Shown here piece by piece: positions 1 to 9,644 of a stretch of DNA of 64,000 bases. The stretch covers positions 25,242 through 89,241 of the forward strand of contig CAZEAP010000014.1 in the NCBI GenBank assembly GCA_964510315.1, read 5' to 3'. Made by a program: the position numbers and the translations under genes. The notes below the pieces were generated by a model. That model worked only from the letters and a program-made list of their open reading frames with translations. It did no database searches and was not told where the DNA came from. The DNA comes from CAZEAP01 sp964510315. GTDB lineage: Bacteria > Planctomycetota > Brocadiia > SM23-32. Each line of letters starts with the position of its first letter. Position 1 is the stretch's first letter.

Positions 1-314
1 TGGCTCTCCCTGTCGACCGATTCGGCCTTCTCGGCCACCTTGTCCATACGGCCCGGCGCGTCGGGGTCGGGCGGTTGCAGCTCGTCTATGTGCTCGAAGG
101 ACTCGACGGCCGGCCGGACGGGGAAGACTTCCCCCTCGGCGTCCCGCCAGAGAACCCCCCACTCGTCCAGCCATTCCCTCGCCTCCTCCGAGGGCCGGCT
201 CTCGGAGGGCCACGCTCCGCCGTACTGGGTGCCCTCCACCGGCAGGGGGTAGGGCACGCGGGAGGGGTTGCGGCGCTCCAGCACCCGCACGAAGTTTTCC
301 TTCTCGCTGTGCAC
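1..314 (-). CDS. URO-D-fold protein, N-terminal part (cut by window edge)
   Basis: First 104 codons of a uroporphyrinogen-decarboxylase-fold protein; the rest lies outside the window. The start is a GTG with GGGAGAG seven bases upstream. The opening ENFVRVLERRNPSRVPYP followed by EWLDEWGVLWRD is the usual beginning of the environmental URO-D family (TIM barrel). Members either decarboxylate uroporphyrinogen or move methyl groups between corrinoid proteins and thiols; the RQAGR motif near the start of true HemE is absent, so I infer a HemE-unlike role, possibly methyl transfer. Two more URO-D proteins lie at 5.6-6.6 and 8.4-9.6 kb, so the region holds a family expansion. A good promoter lies just upstream. 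The catalytic C-terminal half is not visible, so substrate cannot be judged. Confidence 0.72.
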   Translation of the reverse strand, partial: MHSEKENFVRVLERRNPSRVPYPLPVEGTQYGGAWPSESRPSEEAREWLDEWGVLWRDAEGEVFPVRPAVESFEHIDELQPPDPDAPGRMDKVAEKAESVDRES

Positions 315-357
315 TCCAGGTCTCTCCCATCAGGGGTGCGAAGCTCTGTGGAGCGGC

Positions 358-386
358 AGGATAGCCCCGGCCGGTGTCGGTGTCAA
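358..386 (-). promoter_or_regulatory. sigma70-type promoter for the leftward URO-D gene
   Basis: Reading leftward: TTGACA (plus 381-386), 17-nt spacer, TATCCT (plus 358-363). The predicted transcript would have a leader of roughly 35 nt before the GTG at 314. Read directly; activity is inferred. Confidence 0.5.
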
Positions 387-529
387 AAGGGATTCGGGCG
401 GCAAAGAGCCTGTTTGGTTGCGGAATTCGGCAAGTACTTTGAAGAGGCCGGCGGCGGGGCGGTAATCTGAGAATTGGGGTGTGCTCCGTCCGGGGCGCCG
501 AGTCCCGAGCCTCTGGGAACCCATATGCC

Positions 530-2299
530 ATGTGGAAACAGCTAAAGAGATTCGCAACGACATATGTCTCCCCGCGGAAATGGACCTTCGCGGGGGTGCA
601 GTTGATGCACGTCGCCGCGGTGGTTCTGCTGCTCCTGCCGCCGCTGTTGATACGGTACGTGTTCGACACCGTGCTGCCGGCCGGGGACTACCGCATGCTG
701 ATGGGGGTCGCCGGTGTCATCGTGGGTCTGTACGCCGTCTGGGCGGTAATCCACGGATTCAAGGAGTACTGGGGGCACGAGGTCGCCCAGCGGATCACCT
801 GGTGGCTGCGGAACGATCTGTACAACCACCTCCAGAAGCTGTCGATGTCGTTCCACGACAGCAAGAAGACCGGCGAGCTGCTCTCGCGACTGGTGGACGA
901 CATCAACGTCATCCAGGAGATCGTCCACCACGGGCCCGAGACCATCATCATCGGCGTGGTGACCGTTACCGTCACCGGCGGCATCATGCTCTGGCTGAAC
1001 TGGCGGATGGCGATCGTCGCCATGGCCATCGCCCCTATCCTCGTCATCTATGCCCGCCACTGGATGGGGCGGATGCTGCGGCAGTTCCGCCAGGTGCGCA
1101 AGAAGAAGGCCTCCCTCTCGGACGTGCTGGAGGAGAACCTGGCCGGCATACGTGTCATCAAGGCGTTCGTCGGCGAGGAGAGGGAGCTGGACGCGGTCAG
1201 CGACGCCAACCAGAGTCATTACAGCTCCCGGATGGGGGCCATCCGCTACATCGCCACTCTCTTTCCCGGCGCCCTCCTGCTGAACAACATCGGCCTGGCC
1301 ATGGTGCTGTTCTACGGCGGCTACCTGTACATGGAAGACCTGGCCACCATAGGAACCCTGACCGCCTACCTTCTGCTGCTGCAGCACTTCTTCCACCCCA
1401 TCATGCGGACCATCATGATGCTGGAGAGGGCGGGACGCTTTTTCGCCGGCATCGAGCGGTTTTTCGATTACATGGACATCGAGCCGGACATCCGGGACGT
1501 GCCCGACGCAAAAGAGCTGGAAGAATGCAGGGGAAAGATGGTACTGGAGAACGTTCATTTCAAGTACGAGAGCGAGCAGGTCCTCCGGGGCATCAACCTG
1601 ACCGGCTACCCCGGGCAGATGGTGGCGCTCGTCGGGCCGAGCGGCGCCGGGAAGACCACCATCACCCGTCTCATCCCGCGCTTCTACGATCCGCAGGAAG
1701 GCCGGGTGCTGATCGACGGGCGCGACGTGCGCGAGTTGCGCCTGCGCTCCCTCCGCGCCCACATCGGCATCGTGATGCAGGACGACTTCCTGTTCTCAGG
1801 AACCGTGGCGGAGAACATCGGTTACGGCCGGCCCGGGGCCGACCGGGAGGAGATCCTCCGCGCCGCGCGGCTCGCCAACGCCGCTCCCTTCGTGCAGGAG
1901 ATGGCCGACGGCTACGACACGGAGATAGGGAAACGCGGCGTGAAGCTCTCGGAAGGTCAACGCCAGCGCATCTCCATCGCCCGGGCGCTGCTGAAAAACC
2001 CCCAGATCCTCATCCTCGACGAAGCGACCTCGTCGGTGGACACCGAGACCGAACTGCTCATCCAGGAAGCCGTTGATCGGCTGCGGGAGGGGCGCACCAC
2101 CTTTGCCATCGCCCACCGCCTGTCCACCATACTCAGCGCCGACCAGATACTGTTCGTCTCCCGGGGGCGTATCGTCGAGAGCGGAACCCACCAGGAACTG
2201 ATGGAGCTGGACGGGGAGTACGCCCGCTTCTACAACATCCAGTTCAGCCAGATCGAACCCGCGCGGGGCGAGCAGCGGACTCCCACGGCCCGTTCCTGA
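530..2299 (+). CDS. ABC exporter, MsbA-like (fused TM and ATPase domains)
   Basis: A half-transporter of 589 residues that works as a homodimer in the inner membrane, exporting a lipid, glycolipid or hydrophobic compound. About six membrane helices fill residues 20-300. The ATPase domain has Walker A GPSGAGKT (about 369-376), the signature LSEGQ (473-477) and Walker B ILILDE (D497, E498), then the H-loop AHRLST; all catalytic residues are present. I take the ATG at 530 as start because MWKQLKRF directly precedes helix 1; upstream in-frame codons give an unlikely extension. It stands apart from the convergent glycosyltransferase gene (33 nt between stops), so a polyprenyl- or lipid-linked glycan substrate is possible. 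A second MsbA-like exporter occurs at 17.5-19.4 kb; either could be the true lipid A flippase. Confidence 0.9.
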   Translation: MWKQLKRFATTYVSPRKWTFAGVQLMHVAAVVLLLLPPLLIRYVFDTVLPAGDYRMLMGVAGVIVGLYAVWAVIHGFKEYWGHEVAQRITWWLRNDLYNHLQKLSMSFHDSKKTGELLSRLVDDINVIQEIVHHGPETIIIGVVTVTVTGGIMLWLNWRMAIVAMAIAPILVIYARHWMGRMLRQFRQVRKKKASLSDVLEENLAGIRVIKAFVGEERELDAVSDANQSHYSSRMGAIRYIATLFPGALLLNNIGLAMVLFYGGYLYMEDLATIGTLTAYLLLLQHFFHPIMRTIMMLERAGRFFAGIERFFDYMDIEPDIRDVPDAKELEECRGKMVLENVHFKYESEQVLRGINLTGYPGQMVALVGPSGAGKTTITRLIPRFYDPQEGRVLIDGRDVRELRLRSLRAHIGIVMQDDFLFSGTVAENIGYGRPGADREEILRAARLANAAPFVQEMADGYDTEIGKRGVKLSEGQRQRISIARALLKNPQILILDEATSSVDTETELLIQEAVDRLREGRTTFAIAHRLSTILSADQILFVSRGRIVESGTHQELMELDGEYARFYNIQFSQIEPARGEQRTPTARS

Positions 2300-2332
2300 T
2301 ACCCTGCCGGGCGCTCGGGTTCTACAGCCGTT

Positions 2333-4036
2333 TCAGTCGGCCCCTTCCCGCCGCAGCACTCGCCTGGCCAACGGGTTGTCCGGGTCCACCCGAAGCAGGT
2401 CCCGCGCCGCGCGGCGAACCTCTCCCGGATGGCCGAGGTGGCTCAGCGCGATCACCCGCCGCTCCAGCAGACGCCTGGAGATTACCCCGTTCGCCACGGC
2501 ACGCTCGGTGGCCGCCAGGGCGTCCCGCGGCCGCCCCATCTCCAGGTAAATTCCGGACAGTCGTTCGGGGAAGACCGCCTGCCGGGGGAAACGCCGCACC
2601 CCCTGCTGGAGCATCTCCGCCGCCTCCTCCAGCCGCCCGCAGCGGGCGAGCGCAGCGGCATTGGCCAGGTAGTCGGTCGGCCTGATCCGCAGGTAGGCAT
2701 ACCCCGTCCCCCCGGGTGCACGGGGCCAGAACACGCCCGTGAGCAGCGCGGCCAGGGCGACCGATAGGGCCAACGTGCGCCACCGCCGCCGCAGCAGACT
2801 CCGGCGCAGCACGACGACGGCGCCGCCCCCGAACACCGCAAGCACACCGAGGAAGGGCAGTTTATATCTGCCGGCCACCAGCGCCACGATGATGGAGGCC
2901 GCGAAGGCGCCCCCGAATACGTAGAGAGGCAGCAGACGGCGCCAGTCGCGCGCGGTCAGAACCACCCCCAGGAAGCCGAGAACGTAGAACAAAAGCGGAC
3001 CGAAGGTGCAGAATTTCAGCGACCGGACGCGCTGGCGCGCGAAGTCGTAATTGCCGTTGTTCGGCACGTGCCAGGCGTTGAAGAACAGCAGCGTCTTGCG
3101 GGCCAGGGCGCCCACCAGCGAGAGAGGTTGTTCCCTCAACTCACGCCCCAACCGCTTCAGCCAGTGGGGGCCGTCTCGGAAGGAGTGGTCGTGCTTGAAG
3201 CCGGGCGGATAGGTGAACGTGCCCGGCGCTCCCGGCGTGTTGCCCAGGTACAGCACCAGGGGGCCGTTGGCGTTGACCGTCCAGGACCCGTGCATCAGCC
3301 CGTTGCGGAGCACCGCCGGCGCGAGCGGCAGGGAACAGCCCGCCAGCAGGAGCGCCGCCGCTCCGAGACGCCGCCATCTGCCCCTGAAGAACGGCAGCCC
3401 CACCAGTGCGCAGAGTGCGGCAACGGGCAGCAGATTGCTGCTCCTTCCCAGACAGGCCAACCCGAAAAGGATGCCCGGCAGCAGCCAGAGCCATGCGGCC
3501 AGCCGCTCCTCGGGGCCCTCCCCTTCCAAAAGCTCCACCACAAGCCACAATCCGGCCAGAAGGAAGGCAGCCACGGGCACGTCGCCCAGCAGCATGGCCT
3601 CCACCGAAAGCTGGGCTCCGTTGAGGGCCATCAGGAGGCCGGCCGCCAGCCCACCCCACCAGCCGAAGAAGCGCCGGCCGATGCCCGCCGCACAAACCGC
3701 CGCGCCCACCCCCAGCAGGCCGTTCATGACGATGCCCGCCGTCACGTTCCCCGAACCGGCCACCAGGTAGACCAGCGCCAGGAGGTAAGGGCAAAGTGGC
3801 GCCCGGAAGAACAACCCCCTTCCCCGGGCGAGCACGTCACCCTCCACTATGCTCTGCGCCCACACGTTGTAGGCGTGCTGGTCGAACCCCTCGGCGGTGA
3901 ACCGGTAGAAGGGCAGGACGTGGAGAAGCTCGGCGAAGAATATCAGCCGGATGAGCACGGCCGCCGCGGCCACGATGGCGAACAGGGCTATCCACCGCCG
4001 CCGCGAGCTGACCGGGCCATCGGGCTGTTCCGGCAT
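2333..4036 (-). CDS. GT39/ArnT-like membrane glycosyltransferase with TPR tail
   Basis: Integral membrane protein of 567 residues. One helix near residue 15-33 is followed by a large periplasmic-type loop containing FDQHAYNVWAQSI, reminiscent of the acidic first loop of GT39/PMT/ArnT enzymes that move a sugar from a polyprenyl phosphate carrier to an acceptor outside the membrane. Eight to ten further helices follow up to about residue 440. The last 110 residues (LANAAALARCGRLEEAAEML..., then two similar 34-residue units) are tetratricopeptide repeats, probably for partner binding. The TPR tail is common in planctomycete-type proteins of this family. Donor and acceptor cannot be read from sequence. 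It is a single gene, convergent with the ABC exporter and divergent from the FAD oxidoreductase. Confidence 0.75.
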   Translation of the reverse strand: MPEQPDGPVSSRRRWIALFAIVAAAAVLIRLIFFAELLHVLPFYRFTAEGFDQHAYNVWAQSIVEGDVLARGRGLFFRAPLCPYLLALVYLVAGSGNVTAGIVMNGLLGVGAAVCAAGIGRRFFGWWGGLAAGLLMALNGAQLSVEAMLLGDVPVAAFLLAGLWLVVELLEGEGPEERLAAWLWLLPGILFGLACLGRSSNLLPVAALCALVGLPFFRGRWRRLGAAALLLAGCSLPLAPAVLRNGLMHGSWTVNANGPLVLYLGNTPGAPGTFTYPPGFKHDHSFRDGPHWLKRLGRELREQPLSLVGALARKTLLFFNAWHVPNNGNYDFARQRVRSLKFCTFGPLLFYVLGFLGVVLTARDWRRLLPLYVFGGAFAASIIVALVAGRYKLPFLGVLAVFGGGAVVVLRRSLLRRRWRTLALSVALAALLTGVFWPRAPGGTGYAYLRIRPTDYLANAAALARCGRLEEAAEMLQQGVRRFPRQAVFPERLSGIYLEMGRPRDALAATERAVANGVISRRLLERRVIALSHLGHPGEVRRAARDLLRVDPDNPLARRVLRREGAD

Positions 4037-4188
4037 CGATTCCCCTTTCGGCGCCGTAGGGGGGCCGCTCCGTTGCGGAGCGCAGCTTAATCTCTGCCCC
4101 TCCCTCTATCAAGGCTCGACCATTTGACGCCGTGCCCCCGCTGGCCTATCTTGCGGATGACACCGCGCTCTTCAGGGAGATTCTCGAC

Positions 4189-5490
4189 ATGGCCCCGACG
4201 GTAAGACGACCTGCTCAGCCGGACGTTCCGGTGCTGCACGAAGTCGACGTCATAGTTGTGGGCGGCGGGCCGGGAGGGATCGGCGCCGCCGTGGCCGCCG
4301 CCCGGCAGGGCGCCTCCACGCTGCTTTGCGAGCAATACGGGTTCCTCGGCGGGATGGCCACCGCCGGATTGGTCAACCCCTTCATGCCGAACCATCTGGA
4401 CGGGGAGTGGTTGGACTCCGGCGTCTTCACCGACTGGCTGGAGGTTATGGACGAGATGGGAGGGCTGTCCGACGACGGCCGGACATTCTGCCACGAGACG
4501 GCGAAGCTGGCCGCCGAGAAGCTCTGTCTGGACGCCGGGGTCGAGCTGCTCTACCACGTCCGGCTCGACGTCCCCCTGATGACCGGACCTCGCATCAACT
4601 CCGTGGTGATGCTCGGAAAAAGCGGGCTCACCGCGCACCGCGCCGAGGTCTACGTGGACGCCACGGGCGACGCCGACCTGGCCGCGCGCGCCGGCTGCGA
4701 ATACACGTTCGGCCGGCCGGAGGACCAGCAGGCGCAGGCCATGACCACCTGCTTCGACCTGGCCGGGGTGGAGCCCGAACGGATGCCCGACGGGCAAACG
4801 ATCAACGCCCTCTACGATACGGCCCGGGAGGAAGGGCGGCTGGAGTGCCCCCGCCAAAACGTTCTGTGGTTCAGGAGCGTCGAGAAGGACCGCATCCACT
4901 TCAACACCACCCGGATTCTCCGGCACAAGGCCACCGACACGCTCTCCCTCTCCGAGGCCGAGATGGAGGGCCGCCGCCAGGTGCTGGACTACCTGAGATT
5001 CCTGCGCCGGGACGTGGCCGGCTTCGAGAATGCACGGCTGCACGCCATCGCGGTGAATGTCGGCGTTCGAGAGTCCCGGCACGTCCGAGGCCACGCTTTG
5101 CTGACCCGTGAGGACTTCGAGGACGCCGCCAAGTTCCCCGACGGCATCTGTCGGGTCAACTACCCCATCGATATCCACAGCCCCACCGGCGGCGACACCG
5201 AGCACGCACACCTGCCGAAAGGCGAGTGGTACGAGATTCCCTACGGCTGCCTCGTCGCGCGCGACTGTGACAACCTGCTGGTCGGCGGACGGCCGATCAG
5301 CGTGGACCACGCCGTCCACAGTTCGATGCGGGTGATGCCGCCGGCCTGCACGGTGGGCCAGGCCGCCGGGACGGCCGCCGCGATGGCCGTCGAAAGCGGC
5401 GTCCCGCCGGCCGAGATCGACGGCCGGGACGTGCGCCGCAGCCTGATCGAGCAGGGCGTCTGGCTGGACGAGGTCGCGCGCTCCACCTGA
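4189..5490 (+). CDS. FAD-dependent oxidoreductase (FAD_oxidored family)
   Basis: Soluble flavoprotein of 433 residues. A Rossmann FAD site begins at residue 25 (GGGPGGIGAAVAAARQG), followed by EQYGFLGGMATAGLV, a hallmark of the FAD_oxidored group found in carbohydrate-associated clusters of planctomycetes and related bacteria. A second dinucleotide-binding segment, YVDATGDADLAARAGCEY, and the C-terminal LLVGGRPISVDHAVHSSMRVMPPACTVGQAAGTAAAMA complete the fold. The reaction is unknown; family members oxidise or reduce small organic substrates. The start was set at the ATG preceded by CAGGGAGA (eight bases away); an upstream in-frame ATG at 4132 lacks such a site. It begins the rightward cluster with two URO-D proteins and a sulfatase and is probably functionally linked to them. 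Confidence 0.82.
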   Translation: MAPTVRRPAQPDVPVLHEVDVIVVGGGPGGIGAAVAAARQGASTLLCEQYGFLGGMATAGLVNPFMPNHLDGEWLDSGVFTDWLEVMDEMGGLSDDGRTFCHETAKLAAEKLCLDAGVELLYHVRLDVPLMTGPRINSVVMLGKSGLTAHRAEVYVDATGDADLAARAGCEYTFGRPEDQQAQAMTTCFDLAGVEPERMPDGQTINALYDTAREEGRLECPRQNVLWFRSVEKDRIHFNTTRILRHKATDTLSLSEAEMEGRRQVLDYLRFLRRDVAGFENARLHAIAVNVGVRESRHVRGHALLTREDFEDAAKFPDGICRVNYPIDIHSPTGGDTEHAHLPKGEWYEIPYGCLVARDCDNLLVGGRPISVDHAVHSSMRVMPPACTVGQAAGTAAAMAVESGVPPAEIDGRDVRRSLIEQGVWLDEVARST

Positions 5491-5566
5491 GGGGGCGGGA
5501 AGGTTCGGCGGTTCGACCGGAGAGGACTATAATCACGGTTCTCGTCCCCGCAGGAGGAAACGCGGC

Positions 5567-6628
5567 GTGCTTGAACGTTGCCTCGATGACCTTGAAGCCC
5601 GGATCGACCCGGAGGTCGAGCGGGACATCCACCGGCGGTGGGTGGAGTTCACCGACGGGGACTTCGAGGGGGACGTCTTCAGCCCCGGCAGGCCGGAGCC
5701 GGCTCCACCGGCGGTGGAATGGCCGAAGGTCCCTGTGAACCGCGCGATCGAGGACTTCGACGCGATGGCGCTCGGCCAGCTTGCCGGCTGCTCCCGCGTG
5801 CTGGCGGAGGCCGGTGGCTCCCTGCTGTGCGTGCGCTGCAACTACGGCACCGGCATCCTGCCATCGCTCTTCGGAGCCGAGTTGTTCATGATGCCGGAGG
5901 AGACCAACACGCTGCCCACGGTCCGTCCCCTGGAAGGCGGCGCGGACGCGGTTCGGGAGCTGCTGGACCGCGGCGTACCCGACCTCACGGCCGGCCTCGG
6001 GGGGCAGGTCTTCCGCATGGCCGAACGGTTCCTGGAGATTGGGCGGGCCCGGCCGAAGGTCAGCGAACACGTCCACCTCTATCACCCCGACACTCAGGGC
6101 CCGATGGACGTCTGCGAGCTGCTCTGGGGGAGCGGACTGTTCACCGCCATCGTGGACGAGCCGGCGCTGGTGCAGGCACTGCTGGAGCTGGTCACCGAGA
6201 CCTACGTTCGCTTCATGAGGAGGTGGGAGGCGCTCGTGCCGTTCGAGAACGGCCACAACCCCCACTGGGGCCTGATGCACGGGGGGCGGATCATGCTGAG
6301 GGACGACTCGGCGATGAACTTCTCACCGGAGATGTTCCGCGAGTTCATCCGGCCTTACGACCAGCGCCTGCTGGAGGAGTTCGGCGGCGGGGCCGTGCAC
6401 TTCTGCGGCAGGGGCGATCACTACATCGATCAGGTCGCCGGGATGCGGGGCGTTTACGCCGTAAACCTCTCGCAGCCGACGTACAACGAGATGGAGCGCA
6501 TATTCCGACATACCGTGGACAGGGAGATCAACATCATCGGCCTGCCGGCCGAAGCGGCCCGCCAGGCCGTGGAGCGCGGCCGAGATTTGAGAGGGCGCGT
6601 TCACGCGACCGCCGGCCCCGTCCCTTGA
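5567..6628 (+). CDS. URO-D-fold protein, possible corrinoid-type methyltransferase
   Basis: 353 residues starting at a GTG with AGGAGG nine bases upstream; a TATAAT at 5528-5533 may be the -10 element of its promoter, though the -35 is poor. The TIM-barrel URO-D family is recognisable from the GGQVFRMAERFLEIG region, the HNPHWGLMHGGRIMLRDDSAMNFSP segment and the C-terminal GAVHFCGRGDHYIDQVAGMRGVYAVNLSQP. H278 and C280 (HFC) match the H-x-C zinc-ligand arrangement of MtaA/MtbA-type methyltransferases, so I favour methyl transfer over porphyrin decarboxylation. It is followed after 29 nt by the sulfatase, suggesting one transcript. Substrate unknown; this is a family-level call. Confidence 0.72.
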   Translation: MLERCLDDLEARIDPEVERDIHRRWVEFTDGDFEGDVFSPGRPEPAPPAVEWPKVPVNRAIEDFDAMALGQLAGCSRVLAEAGGSLLCVRCNYGTGILPSLFGAELFMMPEETNTLPTVRPLEGGADAVRELLDRGVPDLTAGLGGQVFRMAERFLEIGRARPKVSEHVHLYHPDTQGPMDVCELLWGSGLFTAIVDEPALVQALLELVTETYVRFMRRWEALVPFENGHNPHWGLMHGGRIMLRDDSAMNFSPEMFREFIRPYDQRLLEEFGGGAVHFCGRGDHYIDQVAGMRGVYAVNLSQPTYNEMERIFRHTVDREINIIGLPAEAARQAVERGRDLRGRVHATAGPVP

Positions 6629-6657
6629 GCGCCCCAAAACCGCCCGGGAGAAAGAAG

Positions 6658-8184
6658 ATGAGCACCGACGCAGAACCCGCAGGACGGCCGTCCTCCGCCG
6701 GATCCGCCCCGGACCGGCCCAACATCGTCCTCATCCTCGCGGACGACCTCGGCTGGTCCGACATCGGTTGCTACGGCGCCGAGGTCCGGACCCCCAACAT
6801 CGACGGGCTGGCCGAGGACGGCGTCAGCTTCACCCAGTTCTACAACACCGGCAAGTGCTTCCCCTCCCGCGCCTGCGCGCTGACCGGCGTCTACGCCCAG
6901 CAGTGCGGCATGGGCCGGCGACACGGGGTGATAGAGAACGCCGTCACGCTGGGCGAAGTCCTCCGCACCGCCGGATACCGCACCCTGTGGTCGGGCAAGC
7001 ACCACGGAACGGAGAACCCCGTGAACCGCGGGTTCGACCACTTCTATGGGCTCCGGGACGGGGCCTGCAATTACTTCAACCCCGGCTATCAGCGGGAGGG
7101 AGAGCCCAAACCGGCCCAGAAACGCTACGGTAAGCGCTTCTGGTGCATCGACGGGGAAACCTATCAGCCCTACACTCCCGAAGTCGACGACTTCTACACC
7201 ACGGACTACTTTACGAAATACGCATTGGATTGGCTGGACGAAGGGGAGGGAGACGAGCGGCCGTTTTTCCTCTACCTCGCCTACAACGCCCCGCACGATC
7301 CACTGCAGGCCTGGCCGGAGGACATCCGCCGATACGAGGGCCGCTACGAGGTGGGCTACGCCGAGGTCCGGCGCGCCCGCTACCGGCGGCAGCTCGAGGC
7401 GGGGCTCATCGAGGAGGAAACCGCCCCGCTCTCGGAGCGGGAGCACCCGCTTTGGGAGGAGCTGGACGCGGAGGAGCGCGCCACCGAGGCCCGACGGATG
7501 GCCGTCTATGCCGCCATGATCGACCGGATGGATCGCAACATCGGGAAGGTTTTGGACAAGGTCCGCGAACTGGGTGAGGAGGAGAACACCCTCGTCCTGT
7601 TCTGCTCCGACAACGGCGCCTCGGCGGAGGTCGTGCGGAAGGGCTCCGGCCCCATAGGTTCCATCACCCGCTGGGCGTCGCTCCGGCAGCCCTGGGCCAA
7701 CGTCGCGAACGCGCCCCTGCGCAAGTACAAGAACTGGAGCCACGAAGGCGGGGTCTGCACGCCGCTGGTAGCCCGCTGGCCGGCCGGGATTGCGGAGGCG
7801 GGACGTCTCTCCCGGCACGTCGGGCACTTCATCGACTTCATGGCGACATTCATCGACATGACCGGTGCGGACTACCCGTCCCGGTTCAACGCTCAGGACA
7901 TCGTGCCCCTCCAGGGGCGGAGCTTCCTGCCGGCTCTGCGCGGCAAAGAGCCGCCGCCGCGGGACGAGGTCTTCTGGCAGTGGGGCAAGGGCAGGGCCGT
8001 TCGGCGCGGCAGGTGGAAGCTGGTGAGCTGGCGGGGCGACTGGGAACTCTACGACATGGAGCGGGACCGCACCGAAACGAACGACCTCGCCGGGGAGAAC
8101 GCCGCCCTGGTGAAGGACATGTCGCGGACGTGGCACCAGTGGTATGCGACCTGCTATCCGGGGGACACCTACCCCGAGGACTGA
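6658..8184 (+). CDS. type I sulfatase (formylglycine-dependent, Cys type)
   Basis: Arylsulfatase-family hydrolase of 508 residues. The metal site begins with ADDLGWSDIGCYG (D29, D30). The activation motif C67-F-P-S-R, within KCFPSRACALTG, is the C-x-P-S-R sequence that a formylglycine-generating enzyme converts to formylglycine. D318-N319 (FCSDNGAS) supply further calcium ligands, and KYKNWSHEGGVCTPLVARWP holds the C-terminal lysine and histidine of the site. No signal peptide is visible: the N-terminus is a short Ser/Ala/Pro-rich stretch, so the enzyme looks cytoplasmic, which is unusual for a polysaccharide sulfatase and suits an imported sulfated sugar. The ATG follows GGGAGAAAGA. Neighbouring URO-D and FAD enzymes suggest a shared catabolic pathway. 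The target sulfate ester cannot be named. Confidence 0.9.
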   Translation: MSTDAEPAGRPSSAGSAPDRPNIVLILADDLGWSDIGCYGAEVRTPNIDGLAEDGVSFTQFYNTGKCFPSRACALTGVYAQQCGMGRRHGVIENAVTLGEVLRTAGYRTLWSGKHHGTENPVNRGFDHFYGLRDGACNYFNPGYQREGEPKPAQKRYGKRFWCIDGETYQPYTPEVDDFYTTDYFTKYALDWLDEGEGDERPFFLYLAYNAPHDPLQAWPEDIRRYEGRYEVGYAEVRRARYRRQLEAGLIEEETAPLSEREHPLWEELDAEERATEARRMAVYAAMIDRMDRNIGKVLDKVRELGEEENTLVLFCSDNGASAEVVRKGSGPIGSITRWASLRQPWANVANAPLRKYKNWSHEGGVCTPLVARWPAGIAEAGRLSRHVGHFIDFMATFIDMTGADYPSRFNAQDIVPLQGRSFLPALRGKEPPPRDEVFWQWGKGRAVRRGRWKLVSWRGDWELYDMERDRTETNDLAGENAALVKDMSRTWHQWYATCYPGDTYPED

Positions 8185-8357
8185 CGGCGCGCCGGGGGGC
8201 CGGCTTGTAGCGCGCGTACCCATGAGCGCCGGTCAGTACGTCCGCACCGGCGGCCGGATCTGTGCGCTGCTCCGGCACCTGCCGACCTGCGTGACCTTGT
8301 GCCGACGGTGGACGTCGCGCAGAATGGACGGGGAGCAACGGACAGTCCGGAGGTAAC

Positions 8358-9602
8358 ATGTCGATCGGCACGTCGGACAGGAAGATACTGCGCGACCTGG
8401 CGAAGCAGGTCCGTGACATCGCCGCTCTTCCCGTCATGGAGGAGCGCCGCCAACTCTGGCGCCGTCACAACGCCCTCCGGCCCCTCCGCCCGATGATCCT
8501 GGTTTTCCCCGAGGGCGGATGGGGCGAGCTGATCACCGACCGGGACATGCGCTGCAGCGGCGAGCGGGCCCGGGGCATTGAATGGAACCTGCGGACGCGC
8601 ATCTACTACCACGAGAATCTGGACGACGACACGGTGATCGAGGGCGACTTCATCCTCCACAGGGTAGTCCGCAGCACCGGGTGGGGGCTGGAGGCCCGCT
8701 ACGAGCCGAGCACCGAAGAGCGGGGCGCGTGGGCCTTCGATCCGGTGCTGGTGGAGCCGGAAGACCTGGAGAAACTCCAGCTCCCCGAGATCCACTGCGA
8801 CGAGGAAGCCACCCGGCGCAGGCTGCGGGAAGCCGAGGAGCTGCTGGGCGATATCCTGGAGGTCAGGCTCAAAGGCGTGGACTGTGTCTCCTTCCACCTC
8901 ATGGCCCAGCTCTGCAGGCTGCACGGCCTGAAGGAGACGATGATGGACATGGCCGCCCGGCCGGGGTTCGTCCACGATGCGATGGCCATCCTGGAGGAAG
9001 GCCACCGGCGCCGCGTGGAGCAGTATCAGGCACTCGGTCTGCTGGACCTCAACAACGACGGGACCTATCACTCCTCCGGTGGCGTCGGCTATACCGACGA
9101 GCTGCCCGCCGACGATTTTGACGGCGAGCACGTGAGGCCCTGCGACATGTGGGGCTCCGCCGAGGCGCAGGAACTGGCGGGGGTCTCCCCGGACATGCAC
9201 GAGGAGTTCTCCCTGGCCTACGAGAAACGGCTGCTGGAGCCCTTTGGGCTCAACGGTTACGGCTGCTGCGAGGACCTCACCCGGAAGCTAAATTACGTGC
9301 TGGAAATCCCCAACATTCGCCGCATCTCCATCTCGCCTTTCGCCGACGTGGAGGAGTGCGCCGAGAAGCTCAGGGGCGATTACATCCTCTCCTGGAAGCC
9401 GCATCCGGCCCATCTCTGCGGCGAGTTCAACCCGGAGCGGATACGCCGATACATCGCCCAGGCGCTGGAGGCGGCCCGGCGCCACGGCTGCGTTCTGGAG
9501 ATGATCCTGAAGGACACCCACACCTGCGATCAGCAGCCGGAGCGCTTCACCCGGTGGACCGGGATAGTCCGCGAACTGGTCAAGCAGACGGCGGCCGCGT
9601 GA
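8358..9602 (+). CDS. URO-D-fold protein (second full copy)
   Basis: 414 residues, start ATG preceded by GGAGGT. It belongs to the same TIM-barrel URO-D family as the gene at 5.6 kb but to a different branch: an LNNDGTYHSSGGVGYTDELP segment, the CDMWGSAEAQELAGVSPDMHEEFSLAYEKRLLEPFG block and the diagnostic late-barrel WKPHPAHLCGEFNPERIRRY (W-K-x-x-P). HLC keeps an H-x-C pair. Such proteins are abundant in planctomycete-like genomes and mostly uncharacterised; a role in methyl or one-carbon transfer is an inference. A 173-nt gap after the sulfatase contains no gene, so it may be transcribed separately. Downstream, a small methyltransferase follows after 42 nt. Confidence 0.72.
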   Translation: MSIGTSDRKILRDLAKQVRDIAALPVMEERRQLWRRHNALRPLRPMILVFPEGGWGELITDRDMRCSGERARGIEWNLRTRIYYHENLDDDTVIEGDFILHRVVRSTGWGLEARYEPSTEERGAWAFDPVLVEPEDLEKLQLPEIHCDEEATRRRLREAEELLGDILEVRLKGVDCVSFHLMAQLCRLHGLKETMMDMAARPGFVHDAMAILEEGHRRRVEQYQALGLLDLNNDGTYHSSGGVGYTDELPADDFDGEHVRPCDMWGSAEAQELAGVSPDMHEEFSLAYEKRLLEPFGLNGYGCCEDLTRKLNYVLEIPNIRRISISPFADVEECAEKLRGDYILSWKPHPAHLCGEFNPERIRRYIAQALEAARRHGCVLEMILKDTHTCDQQPERFTRWTGIVRELVKQTAAA

Positions 9603-9644
9603 TGCCGGAGCGGACCCGGTGCCGGCCGCCCGGAAGGGGCTGCG